A DNA stretch of 64,000 bases from Fusarium oxysporum f. sp. lycopersici 4287 (Eukaryota; Ascomycota; Sordariomycetes; Hypocreales; Nectriaceae), in the NCBI RefSeq assembly GCF_000149955.1, contig NC_030991.1, forward strand, positions 3,449,593-3,513,592, in the 5' to 3' direction. A program made the position numbers and the translations under genes. Within the stretch, counting starts at the first letter, position 1, and each line of letters opens with the position of its first letter. Below, in pieces: positions 26,901 through 36,166 of the stretch. The notes beneath the pieces are model-generated. The model was not told the origin of the DNA. It worked only from the letters and a program-made list of their open reading frames with translations, and did no database searches.

Positions 26901-28325
26901 GCCGTTCTTGTATAGCCTGAGTCCTGACATGACATTTACCGGAAACTCAGGGATGAACAGCGTGTCTTTGAGGTTAATTGTGACCTGCTCACCCCATTTG
27001 TTTATGAAGCAAATTTTGACTGTCCCCTTACCGAATGGGTACACCTTCCCACCGCCCGTAACGAGGACCGTTCGGGTTGCAGGCTGCAGTTCTGTGAATA
27101 GGCTTTGGTCGTTGCAGATGTGGACTGATGAACCTGTGTCGAACAGCCATTCTGCGGTTGAAGAGATGTTATCAAGGGAGACTTTACACGTCTCTGTATT
27201 GTCCATAGGTAGCTCGTCTGAGACGCTGTCTTCAAGAATCAGAAAAGATCGCTCAACTGTCATGTGATTTGATTCCTTGATATGGAGATTCTTGGTGCTG
27301 TCGCGTTGAAGATCATGCTCCATGAGTTCCTTGGCGAGACGGACTGCCCAGTCGGGTCGCTTATCCTTATGGGCGAACCAACAATCATTTTCATGATGTC
27401 CTCTCTTCTTGCAGTTCGTGCAGGTATGTTCCTTGTTCTTGCCGACTCGATGATTGGTTTCCTGGCTAGACTTGTTCGCGGCTCGCTGGTTCTTTGAAGA
27501 TCCTCTCCTCCGGCCACTTGCCTCTTGCTTTCTTGCGGCCGGGCCCTTCCTTCCAGTCTTTTTACTGTGAGCCCAGTACGTGGAGGCAGTACCATGACTG
27601 TCATCATCATCTGATGACCTGTTTTCATCAATGAGATCTTGCTGCATTGATCGTAGTGTTGGCGGATGCTCCGAGCGTAGGAGAGCGCGCTGTCTGGCAG
27701 TCCAGTCAGGGTACTCGTTCTCGCAGGCAGTCAGATAAACAACCTTTTTGAGGGTATCTGAGATTGGTTCTTTCTGCTCGAGGAGAAGTTTGACGAGTCG
27801 TTCAAAGTCGACATTAAATTGTGGAATTGTCTCGTAAGAGCTTGTTTTGATCCGGATGAACTGGTAAAGTGTTGTCTGCAGAAGAACTGGGCCCGTGCCA
27901 ATACAATAGGCCTGGAGAAGGTTGAACATCTCCTGGGGATTCTCAATCCCGACTAGTTGACTGAGTGCTTCTCCAGTGCAGTTACCTCGGATGGAGACGG
28001 CAGCTTTTGCCGCCCTGATCTTTTGATCCATAGTCTGCTGTTCCTCGGGAGGGTAATCACCAAAGACAGCATCTTCGAGGCCATTGATCCGAAGAATGGC
28101 CTTCTGAGCTGGGCAATATTGCTCCCAATTGGAGGGGCCGCCTAGCTTGAGCTCTTGCGGAAGGAAAAGAGTATTCTTTTCAGAGATGACCGTGGTACTG
28201 TCATACATTGAGGATGGTGTGTGGTCTTGACCTGAAGCACCAGGTTGCGACGATTCGGATGCAGGCGATACTCTGATTGTGTTGCGAGTTCGCATGGTGG
28301 AAGGTGGGGCTCGTCGTGACGTCAT
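23910..28325 (-). CDS. Copia-B gag-pol polyprotein (1471 aa)
   Basis: Single open frame. The N-terminal gag (UBN2-like capsid, residues about 60-230) is followed by a zinc knuckle CTNCKKRGHHENDC (CX2CX4HX4C, about residue 300). Then come the protease WLFDTGSSVHI (about 395), the integrase zinc module WHRRLGHVNAY..CDIAK, and the integrase core with GFIHVDTF, QMDGGSELYG and GVAERSNR. The RT follows (FKARLVVRGFEQ, DVSTAFLEGDLEEE, LYGLKQAP, ITYVDDFLIMG) and then RNase H (AWADSDWKGD, STTEAEYTALS). All catalytic acidic residues are visible. With identical LTRs this copy is likely to be, or recently to have been, active. Confidence 0.97.
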   Translation of the reverse strand: MTSRRAPPSTMRTRNTIRVSPASESSQPGASGQDHTPSSMYDSTTVISEKNTLFLPQELKLGGPSNWEQYCPAQKAILRINGLEDAVFGDYPPEEQQTMDQKIRAAKAAVSIRGNCTGEALSQLVGIENPQEMFNLLQAYCIGTGPVLLQTTLYQFIRIKTSSYETIPQFNVDFERLVKLLLEQKEPISDTLKKVVYLTACENEYPDWTARQRALLRSEHPPTLRSMQQDLIDENRSSDDDDSHGTASTYWAHSKKTGRKGPAARKQEASGRRRGSSKNQRAANKSSQETNHRVGKNKEHTCTNCKKRGHHENDCWFAHKDKRPDWAVRLAKELMEHDLQRDSTKNLHIKESNHMTVERSFLILEDSVSDELPMDNTETCKVSLDNISSTAEWLFDTGSSVHICNDQSLFTELQPATRTVLVTGGGKVYPFGKGTVKICFINKWGEQVTINLKDTLFIPEFPVNVMSGLRLYKNGGWIDGNDMYDPTGDVFGLLRIGRDGLYVNTEVGKTTVSNQAVSELQPEPCNHHTASSNQCLNVDLWHRRLGHVNAYQVSQTAKMTRGMYCDGHHDHQPFNYCLACDIAKALRWTPRNKRKRASRAGFIHVDTFKVNPPGIRGERWGMIATDDRHRMRWAYTFTRKGMASELLGQLISKIRTQYGIRVYAIQMDGGSELYGASLKNLEYTHGVKIIKTTPYTPEFNGVAERSNRIIFDKVRATMESERIPIELWPLVLEDMVRKTNVTATRAIDGLTPMESFLNEAFPGQDNKPDLSGERICGSQVTIHIPQERRLRSHKFGPRGEAGIYLCMEGSQIYTCWVPSRRKGHQIVRSANVQFYEKVGETELLTETEHDVEPEIRKNGAPISSRPQSVTEQTKTPRPQRSEVNNLQHAEVHNPQHGQTTTSMTSAKLPDLRKEVITEPKTMTEALQGPQREHWLRAIHSELRSLLTKGTWRMLDRNQAHNRPLTVKWVFKVKKNEDGNLDKFKARLVVRGFEQQFGFDYNQTFASVAKAATWRILLTVAACLDWEIEQMDVSTAFLEGDLEEEVFIEMPEGLVEYFDQHPEDRPPGFSTEKICKLIKSLYGLKQAPRQWQKKLKEALESLDFRQVTSDTAVYHNPTTGVIIITYVDDFLIMGSNKEAIQGYKARLGEIFTMTDLGPASHFLGVRITRDRNSRLIYLSQDAYFTRILKKFGLEDCRPVKTPMERNSLSTLQPRDNGDSASPEEREDYSSKTGSLMYGMTQTRPDLAFLLSVLSRYMSNPSPTHSRMIKRGLRYLQQTRDHGLVLGGVKKDPESAWSITAWADSDWKGDTVTGRSTFGWLVQLEGSTVSWRAKRHETVALSTTEAEYTALSQCARELAWTRNLFSELLLPLHMPIPLNGDNQGSLKLCRNPELHQRTKHIPLTEHHIREEVEAGNIDVQYVSTHEQVADGLTKPLNAVSHGHFLEAIRVSACPIEEAGRIIWSTEVHDDSVP

Positions 28326-28387
28326 CTTGAGTTGAAGTTAAAGTTTGGTTCTTTGATTCAGAAGAGAAACCCGGTGTTTGCTAACCC

Positions 28388-28399
28388 GGGCTCATAACC
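28388..28399 (-). other. Primer-binding site matching initiator tRNA-Met half-molecule
   Basis: The plus strand reads CCGGGCTCATAACC up to the LTR. It contains the anticodon loop CTCATAA (anticodon CAT) and stem bases of initiator tRNA-Met, so the coding strand offers GGTTATGAGCCC. This is the classical copia-type site primed by a cut tRNA. Confidence 0.85.
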
Positions 28400-28593
28400 T
28401 GTTGTTTATATTGCGCAGTAGTGCTGGGTGAAAATGTATTTTTATGAAACTTGGTTGTTCATTATTGAGCTGAGAGTTATTCTCGGGTTTATATCTCTAG
28501 ATGATTGTATCTAGGACTTTGAACTTTAAATCTAGGACTTTCAGACTAACAGTCTGAATCCTGAAGGGAAGGGGATTCCCGGATTTTCCAACA
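28400..28593 (-). repeat. 5' LTR of Copia-B
   Basis: This 194-bp LTR appears identical to the 3' LTR and should hold the element promoter. Confidence 0.95.
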
Positions 28594-28609
28594 AAACAAG
28601 CATGTCTCT

Positions 28610-28700
28610 ACATCAATGATAGATCGATGATAGATCAATGATAGATCAATGCTACATCAATGCTACAGCAGTGATAGATCAATGATTGATCAATGATCGA
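28610..28700. repeat. Minisatellite of ATGATAGATCA-type units
   Basis: About seven imperfect 12-13-bp units (ATCAATGATAG, ATCAATGCTAC) abut the right side of Copia-B. In the frame of the truncated synthetase this sequence soon meets a stop, so the missing 5' part of that gene is not simply displaced here. Confidence 0.75.
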
Positions 28701-29086
28701 GGATGAGAATCCAATGAGGTTGCATAGCTTACGCTTTGGTGGAAGCCATTGATCCGATGGCTAATCCAGTTCAGCTCATAAAGCCAGCATACGCATTCTT
28801 TTATTTTATTGTTATGCTTCTGGTTCATGAACTTTTCTTTCCAGTCACTCACACGACCTAGGTTACCCGGGCCCGAGCCACGCCTACAATAAAAGTTGAA
28901 TCCATCGAGACACTCGGTACCTACCAGTCCTTCATCCTCCAAGCCTCGCTCGGCTTCGCCAACCTTAGCATCAGAGCACACATACTAGCAAGACATAGCC
29001 TAGAACAAAACGGCTTTTAAGCCCGATGAACCTAATACTTCAAGATCAAGTTGCAGATTTGGCAGACGTCTCATCGAAAAGCGAGT

Positions 29087-31963
29087 ATGGATCAAGACAC
29101 AGGACGGGCGATAAGAATGTTCTGGCCGCGCGAATGTGTCGTGAAAATCAGAATTGCACGGCCTCGTGCATTCGAAACAGAGGCTCCAGGCTTATATGAG
29201 GTCGATGGTCTTCTTGTTGATACTCAAAAAGGGTGGGCCATTTTTGTGATGTGATTGTCGCCAGAACGATGCTAACTGAGATAGTATTGTCCTCACAGTT
29301 CGGCGTGCCACTGGCCCGGGGCCCTTTTCTGGCGTCATGATACTCCGAGATAAGCAGGAAGTGGAGGTTCGTCCCATATACTGTGACCCCGTACATGACT
29401 TTGGGTTCTTGCAATACAATCCAAAGTCGGTCCAGCACCTAGATCTTGTCGCTGTCGACCTTGTTTCCGACCCTCCAAAAGGTAAGCGTTTACATTGGTG
29501 ACTTGGAGACGACGTTTGCTAACACTATAGAGCCTCAACCCGGTTCGAAGACCCTTGCTATGTCATCGACAAAAAGGGGGATTTACTTGATAGCTACATC
29601 ACTCATGTAGACTCAAATCCTCCCTATCGCACATACCCCCACTCCAAAGTAGGGTACAAAGACTTCAGAGACTTCAATACACACTATTATGAAGCAAGAA
29701 CTCGAAGTCCGGCTGGGGCCGTTGGAGGCCCCCTCTTTAACAGGGCCAAACAAGTTGTCGCCCTTCAAACTGGCGCCTCGCCCGATGCTTTCACTCACTA
29801 CTTTCTTCCCCTCACGTACCCGATACACGTACTCAGGCAGATCCAGAATAGGGAGGAGGTGAAGAGAGGCGACATCCAGGCTCTCTTCACACTCAAGAAT
29901 TCTTGCTATCCTCATCATCGAGGGATTCTCATTATGGCTCATAGCGTCCTGCCAGGAGGATCCGCAGATGGTAAGCTCGAAGACGGAGACATTCTCCTCA
30001 AAATCAACGGATGCACCGTCATTGATTTGCCTTCTCTCAACATGGTATTTGATGAGAACATTGGCAAAAACGTGACCATCCTCGTCCAGAGATCTCAACG
30101 GCATCTTGAGCTGGACATCGCAGTCCAGAACCTCCACGAAACTACCCCCAGCTCCCTATTGATGATTGACGACGCTACTTTCCACGATGTCTCATGCCAT
30201 GACGCTTACCGATTCCGTCACTCTTGTCAGGGCGTCTTCATAAGCAGCACTGGCCATTGCCTTCAGCCGATCGATGCAGGTGCCATTATTCAGAGAGTCA
30301 GATACATGCCAACCCGAAACATTGCCGAATTTATAGACGTTATAAGAAAGATCCCTGCTGGAACTCGGGTACTGACCGAATTCTGGCACCCCATCCAGCA
30401 GCGTGTCATGTACGAGGTTGTTACGATCGATTTTGGATGGTCACCATCTCTGAAAGTGTTCAGAAGGGATGGCATGACAGGCAAATGGGACGTTGAAGCC
30501 CATGAGAAACTATCAGCTACTATCAAAACAACGTGTAACGTCACATCGCGTGTCCATTCTGCCCATGGAACAGCCTCAACAGTTGCAGAGATTAGGAGCA
30601 CTACCTTGGTCCACGTTGAATGCCGCCCACAATCTACAATCGAGGGGCAAGACGCGAACATGAAATCGGGTTTGGGACTTGTCATCGATGCTCAAAGCGG
30701 TTTTGTCCTTGTTTCGAGGGCTATTGTATTGAATTCATTCTGTGACATTCAAGTCACGGTTGCCGACTCAGCTGTACTCCCTGCATCCGTCAAGTGTCTA
30801 CATCCATGGCACCACTGGGCCATCATTTGCTACGACGCCAACCTCGTGCGCGTCCCAGTCAAGAGCGCAAAACTAAGTACAGAAGACATCTCGCAAGGAC
30901 AGAAGATCACCTTTGTAGGATGTAACGGCAGTGGTGAGATTGTGGAGGCTTCTACATCAGTCACCAAAGTCATTGCGCATGGGCTAGAACCCCTGTGCCT
31001 GTGTCTGCTTACAGCTCGTCTGATCAACATTGACAGGATTGAGGTGGAGGCAGCGCTCAGCAATGAGTGCAACACTGGTTTTTTCATTGCAACTGATGCC
31101 ACTGTCCAAGGACTCTGGATAGCTCCCGAAAGCGCGTGCCCGAATAAACATCGATTTGGAATAAACTCGCAGGAAATAGCCGCAATTGCCGAAAAGCTCA
31201 GCCAAGGAGTGGATATAAGTTTCTGGAGACTTCCTCTTGAGCTTCAATCAGTCAAGATTACCGACATTGAGGCCATGGGCGTATCTACTGAGTGGATCAA
31301 CAAGGTCCTAGCCGAGTGTTCGGACCGTCGCATGTTGATGGTGAAACGGACCTGGAGCCAGGTGCCTCATCAGTTTCAAGTTCGGGATATACTGCTTAGT
31401 TTGAATGGCAAGCTTGTCACCCGGCCTTCCGACGTCAATATCACGGATCCAGAAGAGGTTTGTGACGTGGTAGCTTCCCGCGAGGGTAAAGAGATTACCA
31501 TCCGGGCTTCTCCCGTTCCCGAGCACGATTTTGAAACAACACAGCTTGCAACCTTTAGCGGCCTAGTTGTGCACAAGCCGTACCGCACTGTGCGTCACTT
31601 CATCGACGAACTTCCCAGCGAGATTTTGGTTGCGAGCATGTACCCAGGATCGCCTGCACATTGGTATGGCGTAACTTTAATGTGTTTCATCATATCTATC
31701 GATGGTAAACCTGTATCGTGTATCACATCGTTGTTGAGTGTCATTTCTCAAATTCCCAACAACAAGGGTATGTTCTGCGCGATCGCCTTCTTGGATGCAA
31801 CCACCTAACCGGGATTTCTATAGAATTTATGATGGTTATAAAAGGCTGCAATGGCCAGAGTCGAGAGGTCACTTTGAAGAAAGATGAATGCTTTTTCTCA
31901 ACCACAGAATGGCGTCATTGTCCATCGGTTCCTCGAGGCTGGGAGAAGATCTCCTCTGATTAG
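29087..31963 (+). CDS. Nma111/HtrA-like protein lacking catalytic His and Ser (pseudoprotease)
   Basis: The blocks follow the order of the fungal nuclear serine protease Nma111: a degenerate trypsin-like domain, PDZ-like regions, a second protease-like repeat and a final PDZ. The expected NRHVVGPGPF reads RRATGPGPF, so the His is gone. CDPVHDFGFL keeps the Asp. The expected GGSSGSPV reads GAVGGPLF, so the nucleophile Ser is replaced. PGGSADGKLEDGDILLKING is a good PDZ loop. Likely exons: 29087 to about 29250, about 29285-29481, 29533-31767, 31824-31963. The last intron (56 nt, GTATGT..CTAAC..TATAG) leads to KKDECFFSTTEWRHCPSVP, matching the family C-terminus. The join of exons 1 and 2 is in frame only with a 34-nt intron, so a frameshift is possible. 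About 900 residues, close to the family length. The long open frame suggests selection on something other than proteolysis, or recent decay. Confidence 0.75.
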
Positions 31964-33520
31964 AAACGACTGGGAAATTATGTTGAGCGTTCTATGAAGC
32001 GTGCTCGACCGGAAATTTCTCAAGATGTGGATGGTAGACCTGGTACGCAGTGTTCGCCAAAGGCTTTAGAGCGATCTTTCGACTCTGTTTCGGAGGATTC
32101 TTTTGACATTGTAGGGTAGTAAACCGGTTACTACTTTGCATTAGTTGCTCCAACGCTGTTCATGAAGATGGCCATATGAACAACTATGAGCAAGCGCTAG
32201 ACAACCAGCTCTCCGACTCATCCACAGATAATGACAGAGTCTCTGTCTTGACAGATGACAATGACATTACGGTCATTGCTGACGACACCATAGAGTAACA
32301 CAGTGTGTATAGAAGAAGTGGAGGCCTACGATATCGCATCAGACGGAAACGTTGGGACTCAATTGACACATGCCAAGGATATCAATGCGCTGCTGTGTTG
32401 CCAGACGACTTGTGCACTGAGGAGACGACTGGAATGCTCGAGATATCGATTCAAGAATGATTTCGATGAAAAAGCTTGACGAGCTGCTGAAGATGTCTGG
32501 AGGGAGTGCCTGAAGCGAAAGGCCAATACGCAAACATTACCGAATGGCTCCTCTGGCCATTGTCTGATGGCGTGGAGTCCGGCTGGGGCCGCCGGAGAAA
32601 CAAAGCTGGACAGTCGGTACTGCATACAACAAGAGTTGGTTACTGCGTTCGTTTAGGCGGCGGTTGTATCATCTATCAGGATGAAAGAAGATCGCTGTCA
32701 AGACACCGTAGATCGCGGGTTGCAGGCTCGCCTTCGACACGGCGCCCGTCTTGAGCAGGTACGAAATAATTTGCCAGACGAAGGTCTAGACACCCACCTC
32801 GGCCATAGCTATAACCGTCACCAAGATCTGGCTGATTAACAAAAAATGTATCAGTTTTCTCGCTATTCACATATACAGCACCCTTTCCACAACTGAGATA
32901 ATTTTACAATCCTCGTTTTGAAGGCAAACATGCATGCTTTCATATGTTATATGAAGCTGGATACCAGGCCTGTCGTGTGGGAAGAAATGCTGGTCGACTA
33001 CATTCTTGCGTTTACCTTTGGAAGATTGTTGGCTCTGGTTAGGCGCGATCTGCTACATCAAGCTAACCCGTTCGTGTTCCACAGTTGTAGCAAAAATGAG
33101 GCATCCATGAAGTCCGTGACACCCTTAACCTGGGAAGATTGTCCGCAACTCCCCTGCCAAGGCGTTTTGTCACTAGTCGATATCATCCTCTCAGGAAGAA
33201 AATCCCCGGCCTCCGGACTGCATTTGCATGGCGCACCCTGGTCTAAAGCGGGCTGCCGTTCCGCAGCCACGCTGCTCCTTCTTTTCTCGATTGGCACGTA
33301 ATACGACAGGCGTAAATGAGCAACCCGATTGGACCAAGAACCGCTGTTGTGATGTAAAGGCCCCTAGCGCCCAGCGCATCAACGTGACTATGCTCTCTTC
33401 TTTTCCGCCCACCATGTCTTAGATGTCATCGGTAGCGAGCTATTGTCAATATTTATTTAAGAAGTCATTAATGAAGCTCATAACGACTACAAACTTTCAG
33501 CTGCTTTTTCTTTTTTCGTC
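31964..33520. other. Non-coding or decayed sequence
   Basis: No convincing gene. Short open stretches (about 31994-32120 reading MKRARPEISQDVDGRPG, and about 32175-32298, acidic) carry no recognised domain and are not joined by clear splice sites. Confidence 0.4.
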
Positions 33521-33617
33521 GGTCCATCGTTCGAGGAACCAAAGCTTCGGCGAATCGATAGCCTGTTATGAGCAACCAGCAGCAACCGCCCACAAACTCT
33601 GTGGCGAACGATGGACC
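33521..33617. repeat. 97-bp inverted-repeat element (13-bp perfect arms)
   Basis: GGTCCATCGTTCG at 33521-33533 is perfectly complementary to CGAACGATGGACC at 33605-33617. No target duplication is evident. It lies about 40 bp upstream of the NF-YB-type start codon, so it could also act as a regulatory hairpin. Confidence 0.6.
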
Positions 33618-33655
33618 TTAGGTAAAAGAACAAGATCTTTTGCTACCTCTTGCGA

Positions 33656-34053
33656 ATGGTAGGATACAATTTACAAAACCTTCCACCTATAGTGCCCGCA
33701 CTAACGACAACAAACGTCGCTCTAGTCATACGGATCATGCGGAAGGCCTTGCCCGCAGATGCCAAGTTAGCAAAAGATGCACAAGAGTGCATGCAGCAGT
33801 GCGTTAGCGAGTTCGTCTCGTTCATCGCCAGCGAAGGTATGGTTGACTCTTACATCTATGTGCACCAGTCAATACTTTATCCTTCTTCCTACAATACACT
33901 AATTAAAGGGACTTGATAGCAGCCGAGAATGCCCAACGGGAAAAGCGGAAAACAGTCACTGGCGACGACATATTGGTTGCCCTGAAACAATTAGGATTTG
34001 AAAACTACGGTGAGGTTCTGAGAGTTTATCTTTCTAAGTTGCGAGATCTTTGA
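33656..34053 (+). CDS. NF-YB/HapC (CBF-A)-type histone-fold protein (104 aa)
   Basis: Exons 33656-33836 and 33920-34053 around an 83-nt intron (GTATGG..TTGATAG), together 315 nt. The product has the complete histone-fold signature of the CCAAT-binding B subunit: [36 protein letters not shown], then across the splice [20 protein letters not shown] and [16 protein letters not shown]. The canonical LPIANVARIM entry is altered to [11 protein letters not shown]. The main-genome protein is usually longer, with N- and C-terminal tails; this one is little more than the domain. It would pair with an NF-YC partner and with HapB. An accessory copy could compete with or redirect the CCAAT complex; that is inference. 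Confidence 0.85.
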
Positions 34054-34916
34054 GGCTCTGTGTATATTACAGTTCAAAGGTCTGAGTTCATTTGGATTTA
34101 GCAGTGTGTTGGCTTGATGCATCTCGTTGGGTGATCGTAAGCTTTAACTATGAAGCAATCTAAGTATCGTGAGATTCGTTACCGGCTTCACTCGCCAATC
34201 GCTGCGGAGCTCATTCCGCGACACCATGCAGTCCTGCTAATCAACGTCGCTCAGGTCGATGCGGATAAGGCGAACATTGTGCCTTAGCCTTTTGTCTCAA
34301 GAAGAATTTAGCGTGTAAATTTCATTGGTCAGCGCATTTAGTGATGCAGGAATGCTGCTAGAATGAATCTGGTTACAACATATCAAAGAGAAGCTCTGCG
34401 CTTAGCAAGAGACAAGCGAACTCGTTTCACTCTGGATGAGGAAGCGAAACGGGTTTTGCAAACCATCACATTCCGAGATCAGATATCCTGAGAGGTAGCT
34501 TCCCAGGCCATATGTTGAGTCAGAGCAACCTATTTCTGGCGTGCATCGAGTGGCTCCCTTCCTAGAACTACCAACGTCATGTGGTTTACTGAATAGTGTT
34601 TGGCATTAGACTTGATGAACTAGTACCTCAGCAGGAATAACTATGACTACAAATGCATGAGAAAACTCATGGAGGCGCGGGAGACAGAGTGTCTCTGCAG
34701 GCTCGGAGAAAGGCTTCCGACTCTCATCCATTTCTTGTGCAGCTTGCTCCTTCTCCCGCTGACGCTCATCCTTGATTTGCTTCAGATCAAGCTCTGTCTG
34801 AGGATCCTCATTGCCTTCTAAGCAATCTCTCTTCGGTCTTCACTGAATGGTTCAAGTTCATAGCACTTCGACAGCTAATAGATGAGTTTCAGTGCTCACG
34901 CAGCCCGACGACCACT
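34054..34916. other. Intergenic stretch
   Basis: No recognised gene. A 43-codon frame at about 34363-34491 (MNLVTTYQREALRLARDKRT) is helical-looking and charged, and could be a relic; too short to call. Confidence 0.35.
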
Positions 34917-36166
34917 CTAGAGAGGAATTGGCTTCTTGAGGACGCGGTATTCGACATAGTCCTCACCATCAATACTAATAATGGTGCCTTGTGATACGAG
35001 CTTACCGGAAAATGGACCCTGCGTCTTGCGTTCATACTTCACGCCGGCGTTCATTTTGGCGTCTTGGGCATTTGTTCTTAGCCGCAGACTGTCCTGGCGT
35101 GCCCAGATCTCGTTAAGACGTTGAATGTCGTCTGGCTCGTGTAAATACTGCTGCCCGTTAACCGCCAAACCGGAGATATTTGCGGCTGCGGCTTGGGCTG
35201 CTGCACGTTCATGGTTTGCTGCTCGTAGATGAGCGCGTTTCTGAGCGCATTTCTGAGCGAGTTCGAGGCGTGCAATTTCACGCTTGGCTAGAGCAGACAT
35301 TCTTTCGATTTTATTGTGGCTCAGAGACGTCGTGCCCGTGGTTTGGCGGGGAGCTGGGGCAGGCTGAGGAGGAGTGTCCATCTCTATGGGATCCTTACTC
35401 GATGTAACAGCGTCACCATGCCCAACCTGTGCCTGCCGCTTCTTTTTCAAAGCTCGTGGCGATTGCCTCTGCTCAAGCCGTTCTTTCGGTACCGACTGTA
35501 TATCGCTCTTGATGGAGTTCATTCCGTGATGGGAGCTAATATCAGGGATGATTTCTACCTGGGCATGAAGACCTCGTGTAAACTGACTGCTGTTCTCAAA
35601 TTCCAACTGCTCGTCTGCAGGTGAACGGTGGTTGTTGGCATCAGCAGACATCTCGCCCTGGTGGGCCGTGTGATTTTGGCCGGAATTCTGTCCTACATCC
35701 CGTCTCCTGTGATGATTAGCAAGGCAGATAGTACAGTGCTTCCACAAACGACACGTACCAACGCCGACATTGTCGGAGGAAGGCAGGATTGTCACTATCG
35801 GGATGCTTCCTGCGTACATGAGATCTAAAACTATCCTTCCTCGCCCACTCTTGCTTATTTTTGCAACCTCTAATAGTGCACACCCAGTAAATGTCCGGCT
35901 TTTTCTTCAGACAGGGTATTTGATGTCGAGCAAGATCACTTTCATTTCGAAACCCCCGTGCGCAGGCAGAGCACTTTTGCGGCAACGTATGACCTGTCTG
36001 GTGCTTGCTGGAAGTATAAGTGTAAGCTTTGTGGAGAATATATGAAGTTGTTGTGATGGTTTTTTTACCTCAATTCACTAGGAATCCGGAATGAAGCTGA
36101 ACATAAATTACAGGCATGTGCTTGCTTCGGCGCTGTTTTGGGGTTTGTTCGCTTCAATCTGGCCAT
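34917..36166 (-). CDS. C2H2 zinc-finger transcription factor (378 aa)
   Basis: Exons 36069-36166, 35759-36007 and 34917-35706 join through introns of 61 and 52 nt to 1137 nt without stops. The start MARLKRTNPKTAPKQ is followed by finger 1 CNLCSASFRIPSELSKHQTGH (completed by the splice), finger 2 CSACARGFRNESDLARHQ with an irregular end, and finger 3 VCTIRGCKNKQEWARKDSFR followed by HVRRKH. A polar region, a basic stretch (RALKKKRQAQ) and an Ala/Arg-rich coiled-coil-like segment follow. The splice completes the CX2CX12HX3H spacing exactly, which supports the model. Most likely a nuclear DNA-binding regulator; targets unknown. Confidence 0.85.

Larger units (their letters stand above)
23696..28593 (-). 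mobile_element. Copia-B, complete and apparently young LTR retrotransposon (4.9 kb)
   Basis: Two 194-bp LTRs (23696-23889 and 28400-28593) appear identical and enclose one uninterrupted gag-pol frame. A purine tract (GATGGGGGCG on the coding strand, 23890-23900) and an initiator-tRNA-like primer site (28388-28399) are present. The immediate 5-bp flanks do not match, but AACAA occurs one base outside each end (23690-23694 and 28595-28599) and may be the duplication. The solo LTR at 155-461 is an older family member. Confidence 0.97.

Noticed and set aside
28610..28700. CRISPR-like or centromere-like repeat
   Set aside because: Short contiguous units without spacers in a eukaryote; an ordinary minisatellite.
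30224..30496. Other-frame and antisense frames in the Nma111-like gene
   Set aside because: The main frame matches a known family throughout; these are incidental.
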